A stretch of 64,000 bases of DNA from Musa acuminata AAA Group (GCF_036884655.1 NC_088347.1:16388501-16452500); one strand, 5' to 3'. Shown: positions 46,650-59,808, counted from the stretch's first letter. Made by a program: numbers and translations. The notes: generated from the sequence alone by a model not told the origin.

Positions 46650-47862
46650 GCAGCATCAATCTCGAGGAGCTTCTCTTTTAGCACTTTAGTCATAGATTAT
46701 CTGCAGCGCATCATAACCCGTTGATCAAGTATGGTCTCCACTTTTTGATAGTGTAATCAACAGGTCGGTCTTTCAGTGTAGTAATCATTACAAGAAACTT
46801 CTAGCCCTGTATAATCAATTTTATCTTTGAACCTTTGCTATCACAAGTGAAAATCCATCCATCAATGATCTTTACTTCGAATCTATCATAGTCTTCAATG
46901 TGGTGGGCCAATCGGTCAATAGTGTCACTGTCCACAAAATTATTAGTGTTACTTGTATCAATCAAAACTATAATAGGCTGATGCTCTAGAGGTCCGCCAA
47001 CTTCCATAATTTACAGGTTAGAGTAGTCGGCTAATGTATGCATTATATGTATGGTAGGTTTAACATCTTCATTAGAATTTATACTTTTATGATCGGAGTC
47101 CACATTCTTAGCTTTCGGCTCCTCTCCAATTGGTTCAATTATTAAAAGTTGCCCTTGTTTACATCGGTGCTCCATACTCCATTTTTCATCATAGTATAAA
47201 CCCCTTGCTGATCTTTCCTTGCTAATTTTTTTCTCATGTAGATGTGCAAATGAGATTGTAGCTATCATAATGCGAGGTTGATGAGCCTTAACTTCACACC
47301 GGATCTCTGGAATAAGCCCTTCAATAAATATATCCAGAAGTTGTAAGCCCGACCAATCTCTAGCTTGATTTGATAATCTTTTAAACCTACTATGATATTC
47401 TAACACTGTAGAAGTCTGACGAATTTTGGCAAGCTAGCAATTAACAATCTCATATTCGGATGGGCCAAAGTGAACAAGAAGCCCTCTTTTGAATTACTCC
47501 CATGAAGGAACTCCATGAAAAATTTTATATCAATCGTACCACCGGATTGCATCTCCATCAAGCTAGATTGAGGCCACTTCTACCATAGATTCTTCTGAGG
47601 TTCTATGAAAACGAAAAAATTTTTTTGCCTTAGAGATCCAACTAGTTGGATCTCCATCTTTTCATCTCGGAAATTCTACCTTCATGTATGAGTAGTTTGT
47701 GTCATAATCTTGGGGCCCTTTTCTTGTATTTTTAGATCTATGCAACGTAGAACTTGAGCCCCTATCTTGTTGAAATTTGCTGAGGCTCTCTAGTAGACTC
47801 TTTTTGAAATTATTAAGTGTTTCTTGTAGCCGATTTTCAATTCTGGTTTCCAATGCTTCCAT
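46650..47862 (-). pseudogene. Ty3/gypsy gag and retropepsin remnant
   Basis: Minus strand. It begins MEALETRIENRLQETLNNF (47862) and continues through a DPTSWISKAKKFFRFH-type retrotransposon gag region. VLEYHSRFKRLSNQ and FIEGLIPEIRCEVKA follow, then a half zinc knuckle (WSMEHRCKQGQLL). The aspartic protease segment reads PIIVLIDTSNTNNFVDS, with LIDTS in place of the usual LIDTG catalytic loop. Several stops interrupt it. Beyond about 46790 a segment ending FEDKADLKRE resembles the tail of a gypsy polyprotein, joined after deletion of RT and integrase. Confidence 0.82.
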
Positions 47863-48593
47863 TTATGCTTTCACTGAATTATCGACAACCATTATGTACG
47901 ATTATAAATCTATAATCTTAACTCCTATTTTTGATGTCAGTCAAGGGCATCAACACAGTCGATATGAAGTTGCTGAGGAGGTGGATGCCGAGGGCAGTGC
48001 TGCGGTCACTCCGTTAGAGGAAGAGTTGCTGCCCTATTTCTGTCGCTGTGTGGGGTGAGAGCGATGAGGCTGGAAGGCGATTGTGTCGATGTGGCTACAG
48101 CTACTATGACCCAAGGGGCGATTGCTGAGCAACGGGGTTAAGGCTGCGGTGATGGCAACTTGTGGTTGTGGCAAAAGATATTAAGCAAGGGGGAGGTGGC
48201 GTTGGAGTGGCCGGGGTTAAGAAGAGAATCGGTGGTGCATGCGCTGCTAGGGTTGAGGCAGGGTAGCATACTTGCTGCGGTTGCTGCATGTGCTACTAGA
48301 GGGCGGCTGCTACAGAATAAGGGGTTGGTCGTTGGCCGGGAGCGACGACGGTGGTGGTTACAATCGACGACTGCGGCAGTAGAGGGTGCCACTGTTTTTG
48401 TTGCTACGTGGTGGTCGCTACGTACTCTATTTTTGTTGCACCACTGAAGGATTTAGTAGGAAGGATCATGAGCGGTTGAGGAGAAGGCTGCGGTGGCTAG
48501 CAACAGCGGTGGTCATTGGCCGGAGCATAGCGTTAGCGGTGGAGAAGGAGGCAGCGAGGGTCATGGCCGGGATCGACGGGGGCATAGGGTAGG

Positions 48594-50640
48594 TATCCTA
48601 TCCATGTTTGCCCTTTCTTTAGGAGTCTTTGGGGACATATTCCTAGAAAGCGATATCCCATGTCTCATCGGTATGAGACATCTCTTGAAATTTTCCATGT
48701 CAAACCTTTTAACAATGGTATCTATATACCTAGACTGGGACAAGCCAAGCATCATCTTGGTTCTATCTCTATAGATCTGAATCCCTAAGATATAGGATGC
48801 TTCCCTTAAGTTCTTCATTGAGAAGTGTCTAGATAACCAAGTCTTTACTGTGGATAACATTCCTACATCATTCCTAATGATTATGATGTCATCTACATAT
48901 AACACCAAGAATGTGATAATACTCCCACTTACCTTCTTGTACATACAAGACCCATCTTCATTCTTAACAAAGCCATAAGATCTGATTGACCCATCATATC
49001 TTATGTTCAAACTTTGGGAAACTTGCTTTAGTCCATAAATAGATCTAAGCAACCTGCACACCTTATCTAGGTAGTCCTTGGGCATGAATCCCTCGGGCTG
49101 TATCATATACACCTCCTCCTCGAGGTTGCCATTGAGGAATGTGGTTTTCACATCTATCTATCAGATCTCATAATCATAGTGTGCTGCAATAGCCAATAGA
49201 ATTCAGATGAATTTTAGCATGACTATAGGTGAGAAGGTTTCGTCATAGTCAACACCTACCTTTAATGATTCCCCTTAGCCACTAGCCTTGCTTTATAGGT
49301 CTCTATCTTTCCATATACTCCGATCTTTTTCTTAAAGATCCCCTTGCAACCGATGGGTATAATACCCTCGGGTGCATCAACTAAGTTCCAAACCTTATTG
49401 GAGTACATGGAATCCATCTCAGACTTCATGGCTTCTTGCCACTTCCTGAAATCTATACTCATAATAGCCTCCTCGTAGGTCTGAGGATCAATATCCTTAA
49501 TATTCTCTCCTCCAATATGTTCCACATATCTCTCAAGAGGATGGGATACTCTACCGGACCTACGTAAAGTTGGAACTTGTGTATTAGGTACTTGAATAGA
49601 CTTGGGTTGTAGAGTGGTGTTTGAGCTAAGTTCTCCAACCTCACTTAACTCTATTATGCTCCCACTATCTCTGCCAAGAATGTGTTCATTCTCAAAGAAC
49701 ACCGCGCTCTTAGCTATAAAGACCTTTTGGTCATCGAGATGATAGAAATAATACCCACAAGTTTCCTTGGGGTATCCCACAAGCTTGCACCGCTCCGTCC
49801 TTGATTCCAATTTATCGAGGTTGTGTCTTTTAACGTAGGCAGGGCAGCCCCAAATCTTAACAACCTTAAGATCTCATATAGTGTAGACACTACCGACTTA
49901 GTTGGAACTCTGTTCAGAAGGTAAGCTGTGGTCTCTAGGGCATATCCCTAGAATGAGATGGGTAGGTCAGCGAAACTCATCATGGACTGTACCATGTCTA
50001 ACAGTGTATGATTCCTCCTTTCGGATACACCATTGAGCTGAAGTGTATAAGGAGGTATCTATTGGGATAGAATCCCATGGTCCTTGAGGAATTAGGTAAA
50101 CTCTGTACTTAAGTACTTATCTCCTCAATTTGATCAAAGAGTCTCGATACACTTTCTAATCTGATTCTCCACTTCATTCTTATACTTTCTGAATTTCTCA
50201 AAGGCCTTAGACTTATACTTCATTAAGTACACATGTCCATACCTTGAGAAATCATCAATAAAGGTAATGAAGTAGGAGTAACCACTAATGGTATGAGTTT
50301 ACATGGGTCCACATACATCATTATGTATGAGTTCTAGTAGCTAAGTGGCTCTTTCTCCAGTTCCACTAAATGGAGAGTTGGTCAGTTTTCTATGAAGGCA
50401 AGGCTCGCAAGTTACATATGACTCATAGTCGAATGGATCTAGATATCCATCCTTTAGCAACTTTTGAATCCTTCCCTCATGGATATGACCTAGCTTATAA
50501 TGCCATAGGTATGCACTATTCACCTTATCTCGTTTCCTCTTGGACACACTTACATTCATGATATGTGGAGCAGTATCTAGCATAAATAAACTATTATGAA
50601 ATATTCCTCTCACCAATCTCCTCGGCTTTGTTAGAATCTA
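48594..50640 (-). pseudogene. Integrase and reverse transcriptase of element P
   Basis: Minus strand. A gag-pre-integrase HHCC region (AYLWHYKLGHIHEGRIQKL to TCEPCLHRKL) lies at about 50616-50341. The integrase core has FIDDFSRYGHVYL and VSERRNHTLLDMV (about 50300-49950). RT (about 49800-48594) has [24 protein letters not shown] and LYVDDIIII as its catalytic box. The sequence breaks off after RANMDRIP, so RNase H is missing. A deletion of protease-region sequence near 50640 and several stops are visible. Confidence 0.88.
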
Positions 50641-51560
50641 TAATAAATTGCAGATGTAATAAGCAATACCGGTATCCAATACGAATGCACTATCACAAAA
50701 ATTTGACAACTGGAGACCATGAATGTACCTGAAGCTTCTCCAATCTTTTGTTTCGCTCTCACTATAAGGTACTCTTTGTAGTTCCTCTTCTAGTGCCCAT
50801 ATTTTTCGTAGTAGAAGCATTGACCTTTGTCCTTTGCTAGGTATTTCTTAGTAACATTTGCTTTACTAAGTCTACCCGTGCCCTTGCCCTTCTTAAGGGA
50901 CTTTTTTGCTTTCCTTTTCTTTCTAGTCTCACCAGTGTAGAGAACTGTCTTCTTTTTCTTGATAGTGCTTTCTACCTCCCTCAACATATTGAGGAGCTCC
51001 GGTAGAGTCACCTCAAGCTTGTTCATATTAAAATTCATTATAAACTATGAAAAGAAATCTGGTAGGGACTGAAGCACAAGATCCACACACAGGTTATCCT
51101 CTAGGACCATTCCTAGGCCTATGAGTTTCTCTATCCACTCAATCATCTTTAGGACATGGTTCTGAACCAATGTCCCTTCAGTCATCCTAGCACGAAAGAG
51201 TCTCTTGGATATCTCATTTCATTAAATCCTTCCTTGTTCCTCAAATAGTTTGCAGACATATAGAAGAATGGATTTGGCATCCATCTTTTCATTCTATCTT
51301 TATAACTCAGGAGTCATGGAGCCAAACATATAACACTGAGCAAGGGTGGAGTCATCAATGTAAGTCAACACCATCGTTACAAGATGAGTCTGATTCGTTG
51401 ATATACCCTTGAGGGACTCGACCAAGTATACCATGTCGTTAGGTCATCGATGACATCTCTATGTCATAGGCAAGATAGCGAATCATGATATAGGTGAGCC
51501 TCGAGGGACTTGACCAACTCAACCTACACCGAGAATTGATTCCTACCTATAACGATGGAA
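50641..51560 (-). pseudogene. gag of element P
   Basis: Minus strand. The UBN2-type capsid region is decayed, but [19 protein letters not shown] and a Lys-rich tract are clear. A zinc knuckle remnant follows in which two Cys are now Tyr ([16 protein letters not shown]). A short ORF at 51038-50790 is the best-preserved piece. Confidence 0.8.
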
Positions 51561-51710
51561 GGCCATGTGGGTCAATATAATTGACTCACGTTTACCGACT
51601 TAATAGGTTTCTTTGATTTGGTCTCATAATATGACATGTTACACATATACATATTTAATATATATCTATATCGCATGTAAATATAAATAAATAAATAAAT
51701 AAATAAATAC

Positions 51711-51741
<31 letters not shown>

Positions 51742-52883
51742 CATATCTAATAGGTGTATAAACAATCACACATCACATGAGCAATTACACTAGACGATAA
51801 TGGACACAACCTAATATGATCAGGCCCAAGCTAGTGGGTCTAATCACTCACATCAAGATATATGTGTGCAGCGGTGCATCTCCCATGCCCTGTGATCATT
51901 TATCTCATCCTCATCGGTTCCGTCGAGATCTCGACGCATCTCCATGCATTACGATTGTCCATCTCCTAGGTCTCACTATTACATCCATGCTCCCATAGCG
52001 CCTCTTTTAGTGATTATAACTTAATCATAGGCACATAGGCCCGATAATAAATGAGAAATAAAATGGAGTCCCGTAGGCCCTAATAATAATAATAACAAGT
52101 ACACACATCATCACATGGTCTATGATCATCCGTCCATACATCATACATCACATGTATAAATCATCATCGTGTAGGACTACTAGATAATAATAAAATAATA
52201 ATCAATTAAAAATTTTAATTAATTAATATTTTTTGAAATCAGGGATATGCATGGAATTTTTTAAATTCTGAGGGATATTTTCATAATTTGGATAAGAGGA
52301 CAGAACTGAAAATTTTTAAATTCATAGGGCAAAACTATATTTTTGCCCTAAAATCCTAATGCCCTTCTCCCCCTCCCCTACTACCGCCACCGCCGCCACC
52401 CTGCTAGCTGCGGCCTGTGCAGTGGGGGGCGCAGGCGCGCCGCCGCTGTAGGTGGGCGCTGCCGTGGTCAGGCGCCCCTATGGGTAGTGCTGCCCCCACA
52501 GGTAGCGCCCCTCTTTTGGGCGACCGTCATTGCGGGTGCATCTACAGGCATGTTCTGCCCTTGCGGGTAGACCAGTCGCAAGCGCTACCCATAGGCATCG
52601 CTTGCCTTTGCAGGCATTGTGGCCGCAGGCAGCGCCCATGGGTGGGGCACCCGTGGGCTGCCAACCCCGCCGTTCACAAGCCTACTGCAAGCAGGTTGCT
52701 GGACGACTGCTGCAAGCAAAATGCGCCGGTGCTGTGTTGCTTGCCTACGGTTGCATGCATGTAAATCGAGGGCAACAACTATTGCTGCCCTTCCTCGCTT
52801 TTGCATCAATAATTTTAACGTCAAAAACTTCTATAAAACAGAACACACGTAGTTCAAAACCAATCATTCGCACTAACAATCTG
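51561..52883 (-). other. Leader region of element P
   Basis: Non-coding stretch between the primer site and gag. It contains an AAAT/AT microsatellite (51680-51740), an AT-rich part, and a GC-rich island (52380-52760) with repeated GCGGGTAGCGCC-like words. The ORFs in the GC-rich part lack any recognisable domain. Confidence 0.6.
51680..51740. repeat. AAAT and AT microsatellite
   Basis: A run of AAAT units is followed by (AT)n and ACATAT units. It gives rise to a spurious Tyr/Ile-rich ORF on the minus strand. Confidence 0.95.
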
Positions 52884-52895
52884 GCTTTGATACCA
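52884..52895 (-). other. Primer binding site of element P
   Basis: The minus strand reads TGGTATCAAAGC immediately after the 5' LTR, a tRNA-iMet primer complement. Confidence 0.9.
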
Positions 52896-52896
52896 C

Positions 52897-54530
52897 TGTT
52901 GGAAAATCTTAGGGGTGACATCAAATGCGCAGCGGAAGAACAGAAAACAAAATCCCCAATTCCCAAAGATATGTTTATCGTTGTGCGAAGATTGATGCAT
53001 AAAAATTCGTGAAATAGAAAAACCACGTATGAGATAGATTATGTTACCTAGGGAGATTGTATATCTTTGAATCTCTATAGATCTTTAGGAGAGGGTGAAG
53101 GAAGTCAAGCGCCCTCTTTAGTGGTGATCCACATAGCTGGACTGTGATGATGATCCTCAAAACTCTAGGGCTGCGATGATGCTCCTCAAAACTCCAGGCC
53201 TGCTCTAAGGTGGAGAGGGGGAGGAGAATAGGAGAGGTAAGCAAAAAGCTCTAGCCTATGAATCACCGATTCCCTTTTATTTATAGAGGCCCCATGTTAA
53301 CTTAACTCTAATGGATCCTACCCTATTGGGTATTGGATCTCCATCCAACTATCGAAGCCTCTTAGATTAGTGGTTCTCTATCCAATAATCTCTCATGGGT
53401 GCTTATTGGATCTCATCCACAGGATTCAATAATTCAGGGGCTTTTTAGATATACAATAAGATAGGGGCTCCGGTGGATATTTCATACCCGAACCTCTACT
53501 CATTACAATGCCTACCATATGTGTGACCCTCTAGGCCCAATATCGAGCTGACCATGATTCATACCTATTAGAACTCCTTCTGGCTCAGTGAATTATTATC
53601 TCCATAATAATTCATTTGACTCATCGACTAGGGACGTACTAGGTCACTACACTGTAGTCCCCAAACGATATAGGGGAATCCAATCCATTGGACATGTCTA
53701 TCCTCAGTTACCATATACCTATATTCCCTCATCCATCTAATATCCTAGAGACCGTATATCGGGCATAGTGCTGTCAAATCCATACGGTTTCTACACGAGT
53801 CTCGCTCTAATCGGATTCTCCCGGAGAACTCTTTCTCTCTTAATATGAATAATCCTGGCCAGGGATTTGTTTGAACAAGAACACATGATATATTTCTCTC
53901 ATGATACCAAGAGTGGATGATCCTCTATCGACACTCAATAGCCCTCGTTGGGTTAATTGCCACTCTTGATGACCAGTTGTGCTAGATCTGGGACATCTAA
54001 ACCTATAAGTCCGGTATCAAAGAGTGGAGCACTCATATAAGACATCCTTGGTGTCTCAAGTCTAAGGACCAGATACACCATTGGGACTACAGAATCGCTG
54101 TATGACAATAAGGTATCATCAACCATTCAGCATTCCGTAAGCAGATCAATCAGTGAACTCATTCCCCAATGAGCACTTGTATTGTATCCCCAGTGTCCCC
54201 ACACGAGCAGCTATGAGACCAGCTGCATCCATCATATGGATGGATATACAACACACTAATCTGTCTAGTTATCTCGATGCCCCTCTCGAGTAACCTATGA
54301 CTGGGATTATTTAGGATATGTATTTAAAGGCGAATCGGTCTTATTATCGTAATCTCATCACAATTAGATTCCCATTGCACAGATCTAAGAACATAATAAT
54401 ATATATCTGCATATATGCAACAAGCAATATAAAGTGATAAATGCCTAAATATAATAGGCAAAAAGACTACGTGTCAAGTCACACATACCATCACTCACGT
54501 GATTGGCTTGTAGGACACATATGACTAGTA
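52897..54530 (-). mobile_element. 5' LTR of element P
   Basis: 1,634 bp. On the minus strand it runs from 54530 (decayed TACTAGTC) to TTTTCCAACA at 52897. An antisense TTTATTTATAGAGG TATA box lies near 53283. It is longer than solo LTR Q because of indels. Confidence 0.92.
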
Positions 54531-55415
54531 CAGACAACATAGGGTGAGTGTTTGTAATCGGTCGTATCTTAAATGAAGTAGGTTTAGTCGTAATAAGTTA
54601 GTTTTGGGTGTAACCATGTTAACTTAATTAGGGGCCCATTGGACTTGATTTGGGACTGAGTTGGGCTCATTAGGAGGCCCATTGAGTGACCCAAATTTAG
54701 GTCAAGCGGTGGAACCACTTGTGAGCTAGAAAAGTATGAAATGTACTTCTTCCGGAAGACTCGACGATAGTATCGCCAATGTTAGGTGGTGGTACCACCT
54801 AGTGCTGTAGGTAGTGGTGCCACCTAGCATAGGTAGTGGTATCGCCAGTACTTTGAAAACCTGGGATAAGAGTTTTTTTTACTCTATTTTCGAAGCCATT
54901 TTGGGTCTATAAATATCCTACTAATTCCTACTTAGGTAAGAAAAAGAAACATAGTAAAAAAGGAAAAGAATCCTTGAGATAAAAGTTATGTAAACTCTAT
55001 TAAAAAGTTGAGTTCCCTTCTCCTTGAGCTTAAAGGTTGTTCTATGGGAGGTGTATGAGGGTTACATTATAAAATAGGGGTATAAAGGTTCTCTCCTAAG
55101 CCTATGTAAAGGAGAAAGAGTTGTAAAGAGGGTAGTTGATCTTCACCCATTAAAAGAAGATCATTAGTGAACGCTACTGGCCTCGACGGAAGAGGAATCA
55201 AGAGTGGACATAGGTCAAGACGACTAAAGTAGTATAAAATCGATTTGCATTTCTGTTCTACTCTTCATTATCATTACTTATTAATTTAATTATCTACTAC
55301 TCTCACTTGCATTTTAAGTTAAATGTATTTCCATCGAATGAAATTTTTAAAATTAATAATTTATCAAAAGCATTAATTCACACCCCTCCTCTTAGTGTCG
55401 TTTACGGTCCTATCA
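54531..55415 (+). mobile_element. LTR N, part 2
   Basis: This resumes the LTR interrupted at 43671. GGTGGTACCACC-like repeats lie at about 54700-54850 and the TATA box near 54908. It ends TACGGTCCTATCA at 55415. Confidence 0.9.
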
Positions 55416-55417
55416 GT

Positions 55418-55429
55418 TGGTATCAGAGC
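55418..55429 (+). other. Primer binding site of element N
   Basis: TGGTATCAGAGC, a perfect tRNA-iMet complement, two bases after the LTR. Confidence 0.92.
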
Positions 55430-55459
55430 TAAGTTTTTCTCGATTGGTTTAACACCCAA

Positions 55460-56770
55460 AAAAGATTAAATAACTTTTCCCAGTAATTAAGAGAGTTACT
55501 TTATCACTCGTCCTCTTATGTTCAATGGGACAGACTACACATATTCAAAAATGTTCAATGGGACAGACTACACATATTCAAAAATATGAATGTGAGTTTT
55601 CTTGCCTTCTATGGATTTCAATTTATGAAATATCATTAAACTTGGTTTTTAAACACCCTATAAACCTATGAATGAATGGAATGATTTTGAGAAAATATCA
55701 TTTTTATTAAACACTAAACCTATGAATTCTTTATTTTGTATTTTAGACAAAAATGAGTTTAATCATATTTTGACTTATAAAACTGTACACGATATTTGGC
55801 ACACACTTGAAATTACTCATGAAGGCACAAGTAGAGTAAAAGAATCCAAGATAAATCTTTTACTATGTAGTTTTGAATGAAACCAAGTGGAACTATTGGT
55901 GATATATACACCCATTTTATGGATATTAGTATCACTCTCTCATTCGTCCTCTCTTGTTCAATGGGATGGACTACATATATTGGAAAAATCGAATGAGAGT
56001 TTTCTTGCTTTCGTTGGACTTGAATTTATGGAATATTGTCAAAAGTGGTTTTCGAATGTCTTCTCTTCCAATGAACCATTGGAATGATTTGGAGAAGAAG
56101 ACTTTTTCTTTAAATGCTAGAGCTATGAATGCTCTATTTTTTGCCTTAGACAAAAACAAATTTAATCGAATTTCTATGTGTGAAACGACTTTCGATATAT
56201 GGCACACTCTCAAAATCACACACGAAGGCACTAGTAGAGTAAAAGATTCTAAGATAAATCATTTAATGCATGATTTTGAACTTTTTCGAATAAAGCCAAG
56301 CAACGTTGTTGACATGTACACCCATTTTACGAATGTCGTCAATGGTTTAAAAACACTTGGTAGAAGTTTTTTAGATTTTGAACTCATTAACAAGATTTTA
56401 CGATCACTTTCTAAAAATTAGAATTCGAAAATAATAGCAATGCAAGAATCAAAGAACTTAAACCATTTTCCAATTGAAGAACTTATTGGGTCTTTGATAA
56501 CCTATGAAATGACGTGTAATGCACGTAAAGAACTTGATAACTACCTTCCAAAGAATAGAAAAGATTTCAGACTTAGAATAATTAAAGACCACTCGAGCAT
56601 AAGCTCAAGTGATGGTGAACTTAAACTCCTCATGAATTTTTTAAAATAAGAATCGAAAATTAAAAATGAACTTAAAAAGAAGAAGAAGGTGACTTTGGAC
56701 AAATTGAGCTCATCCGAAGACAAGAAGAAAATCAACAAAGGCAAGGTAACAAACTACGCATTAATGGCAT
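55460..56770 (+). pseudogene. Duplicated gag of gag-only element N
   Basis: Two gag copies lie head to tail. The first (about 55460-55921) runs from the FNGTDYTY block to GDIYTHFMDI and has frameshifts. It also contains an internal 33-bp tandem repeat (55518 and 55551). The second starts over at about 55922 with SFVLSCSMGW/FNGMDYIYW sequence. It continues through ALDKNKFNRIS, SKINHLMHDFELF and EELIGSLITYEM blocks to a stop near 56649 and the acidic linker (to about 56770). The zinc knuckle is missing, and the linker passes into non-coding sequence with no protease, integrase or RT. The same is true of element A. Confidence 0.88.
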
Positions 56771-58500
56771 TCGACAATGAGGTAAACAACTCAAACGAAA
56801 CTCCTTTAATTTATTTCAAAATTACATAATGCTTTTCATGAGTTGTTCTTAAATTAGTTTAGAAAAATTATATATATATTTTTGAATTGCATGTTTAATG
56901 AAAATGCAAAAATAAAATTGGATCATGCTTACCTTTCTAGTGATTTTAAAAATAATCGTGAAAATTATATGTTTTATGATAAACAAACAAAATAATTGTT
57001 AATTAAAAATATCTTATGAAATCATGTTTGATTTGAAGTAATATCATGCTTAATGAGTTTATCTTTCAAAATTATGCATGATGATTCTTGCGATTTATGG
57101 ATTATCGATTTTTACCATAATGAAAGTGGCTTTTTCGGTTTTAAAAAGGATACATGTATTAATTTGGCATAAATAACAAAGGCATGCTTATATGAAATAA
57201 TGTAAGTATCATGCTTGAAAATTTTATATTTAATTAAGCATGATAATTTGAAGAAATAATGATTTTATATTTCAAACTTATGCATAATAGTTTTTGTGAT
57301 CTTTTGAAAGTTCTTTTTTGGTGCTAATGAATGATGCATGGATTTGATATAAAAGAAAAGAACATACATGTATGAAATCAATCAATAAGTTGAAACAAAA
57401 AGAGGAAAGCATTTTTCTTGAAAACTTCTCAATCCCTACGTTATCGATTTTTCACTAAGAGACCAATAAAATTATTTATGCCATTTTGAATATCTTGAAA
57501 GAAATGTTGAGATTTTGATGATCTGAATTTGAATAAGTTTTATCAAAATCATGATATTGGTTTATTGGAATTACTTGAGTTTTTTTTTAATCAAAATCTC
57601 TTCTTTGTACTCCTACGATTTTTCTTGGTATTTTACTAAAGAGGAGATTTTTCTATATGAATCATAAGATTTCTTATGCATGAATTGAAATATTTTTCTC
57701 CTACGTTTCCTCTTGTGATTTACTAAAGAGAATATCTTTTTCGAAATTCATGACTTCAAATTTTATTTGAATATATTTTATCATATGATTTCCTAAGAAT
57801 TCTTTTCATTAATTATTTAAGAGGAGATACGTTAAAATGAATCATGGTTTCTCTTGATTTCTCGGAATTATAACTTGAAAATTCTTTTTATAAATCAAGA
57901 TTGTCTACTATGATTCTTTCTTTTTGCTATTTGAGTTATCCAAAAAGAATCATAATATGTCTCATGATATTCATAATTTGTCTTCATGATTTGTATATCT
58001 CATCACCAAAATTCTCTTGGTATTTTTCATATGATGATATGAAATTATGCATGAAATACTCATGAATTTATGTTGAAGCAAACAATTGAGAAGTTATGAT
58101 CATGCATGATAGGATGTAATATAATTTGACATTTAGATACCATCATGATTTGAAATGCTATGATTTGTTGCCAAAATGATGTATCATGAATGCAAGAATA
58201 TCATATATGATATGCCCATGGTGATTGATTTATTTATGTCATGCATGAAGTAAGGATATCATATGCAAAGTTTTGAAATTGTGCATGTTATAAACTAAAA
58301 CCATAATGATGCACAAACATATTGAAATAAGATTGATACTTTATTTTTGTCATGCTTTGAAAATTATTGTAAATGGAAAAAGAGATACAAAATTATATTC
58401 TTCCCTTCTTTTTGACAATGACAAAGGGGGAGATAGCTAGTTAGCTTGCACAAGTTAAGAAGATGCAAAAACTTGCTTGCTTGCTTGCACATCTAAAGAG
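56771..58500 (+). other. Non-coding interior of gag-only element N
   Basis: AT-rich, no ORF. Several patches match the interior of element A, including the stretch after the gag linker (TTAGAAAAATTATATATAT) and ATGCATGATGATTCTTG. The polypurine motif CAATGACAAAGGGGGAGATA lies at about 58417-58435, with CTAGTTAGCTTGCACA words after it. Element S inserted at 58501. Confidence 0.7.
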
Positions 58501-59758
58501 TGTTGAATCTCATATTTTGATGATGAAGTCAATTGTGTATCATTTGACCTAATCTATATGTTGAGAAAAGTGTGCAGGATTAACTACGATAGCATTAAGC
58601 CATAAAGCAAGTATTGTGCCAAAGTCACGATCGAGATCTCGTTGGGAGTTCAAAAGTTCATCGGAAATCCGGACGTTCATCGGAAGTTCTACCGAAACCG
58701 ATTGAGAAGTCCATAAGCTTGCCAAAAAAGCTCACTAGAACTCGCCAAGAAGATCGTCGTAAAGTCCAAGAGCTTGCCAAGAGTCCACCGAAACAATGCC
58801 GAGAGTTCGTCGGATGTTTGCCGGAAGTTCGCTGGAAGCTCGCCGGAAGAGCAATTGAAACACCAGAACAAGAAATGCTATGATTATGTTTTAGCTATTG
58901 TAGTTAGCATATAGTTTAAGTTAGGATTGGGAGGTAATCCCACTAACTTAATTAGGGGCCAACTGGGCCCTTAACAAGGCTGAAATTGGCCAGATTGAGC
59001 AGCCCATTCAGCACCTGAAAGCCTAGCCGACGGTGGCACCGCTTGGGAGACTCGGTCTCCTAGGTGGTATGGGCGGTGGTACCACCCAGTGCCAAGTGGT
59101 CTGGGCAATGGTACCACCCAGTGTCAGGTGATAGGCGGTGGTATTGCCCAGTATGGGTAGTGGTACCGTCAGTACCCCAAAATCCAAGGATGGGACACTT
59201 TTAGGCTCCAATTTTGAGTCCATTGGAGCCTATAAAAATCCCACCCTTTTCTGTATGAAAGGGCACGAAAGTATTGAGGTAATCTTGAGTAATTGGGGTG
59301 TAAAATTATTGTAAACAAAGTGCTAGAGTCCTTCTCCTCCATTCCTAAGTTTTGAAATCATTCAAGAGAGGTGTGAGACTTGTAAGGGTTCTCTTCTAAA
59401 CTCGAGAAAAGGAGAAGCGCTATAAAGAGGTGGTTGGTCTTCGCCTATTGAAGGAAGGCCTTTAGTGGATGCCAGTGACCTCGTCGGAGGAGGAATCCGA
59501 AAGTGGATGTAGGTCACATTGACCGAACCACTCTAAATTCTGGTTTGCTTTTATGCAATTTACATTATTGCAAATCTCCATAATCCTCTCTTGCACTTTT
59601 ATGAAAACTTTCAAGTTTAACTTCTCTCCGAAACAGATTGAATCGAAACCATTTTCGTCAGAATCAGTTTTAAATAAAATGAATAATTTTCTGAAATTAT
59701 GAAAGTTTTCCGCTACACTAATTCACCTCCCCTCTTAGTGCCGCTCTTGATCCTAACA
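58501..59758 (+). mobile_element. 5' LTR of element S
   Basis: TGTTGAATCTCATATTTTG to TTGATCCTAACA, short form. GAAGTTCGCTGG-type repeats lie at about 58790-58850, GGTGGTACCACCC repeats at about 59030-59175, and a TATAAAAA box near 59231. Its 3' partner is outside the window. Confidence 0.94.
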
Positions 59759-59760
59759 AT

Positions 59761-59772
59761 TGGTATTAGAGC
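59761..59772 (+). other. Primer binding site of element S
   Basis: TGGTATTAGAGC, the tRNA-iMet complement with one C-to-T change. Confidence 0.88.
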
Positions 59773-59808
59773 AAGGTTCACTCTCATTTGGTTTTAAACC
59801 CAAGAGAG

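Larger units (their letters stand above)
46129..48593 (-). mobile_element. Element R: truncated Ty3/gypsy retrotransposon
   Basis: The minus strand carries a GC-rich leader (about 48590-47880), gag and protease-like coding, a short segment resembling the end of pol, and an LTR (about 46600-46129). RT and integrase are absent. Its edges abut element P sequence on both sides with no clear duplication, so part of P was lost when R arrived or afterwards. Confidence 0.75.
43672..54530 (-). mobile_element. Element P: Tork-like copia retrotransposon with nested insertions
   Basis: A minus-strand copia element of another lineage has its 5' LTR at the right (54530-52897), then primer site, leader, gag and pol, and its 3' LTR remains at the left (46128-43672). 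The 3' LTR carries solo LTR Q, and a truncated Ty3/gypsy element R has replaced the end of RT, RNase H and the LTR start. The flanking pentamers CGGAC (43667-43671) and CAGAC (54531-54535) look like a target duplication with one later change. Many stops make it inactive. Confidence 0.88.

Noticed and set aside
48104..48592. Ala/Arg/Trp-rich ORFs in GC-rich sequence
   Set aside because: They lie in the leader of gypsy element R, are present on both strands, and have no recognisable domain.
51572..51769. Tyr/Ile-rich ORF on the minus strand
   Set aside because: It is a translation of the AAAT/AT microsatellite.
52417..53026. ORFs of 115 and 160 codons near 52.4-53.0 kb
   Set aside because: They cover the GC-rich leader and LTR edge of element P, and composition explains them.
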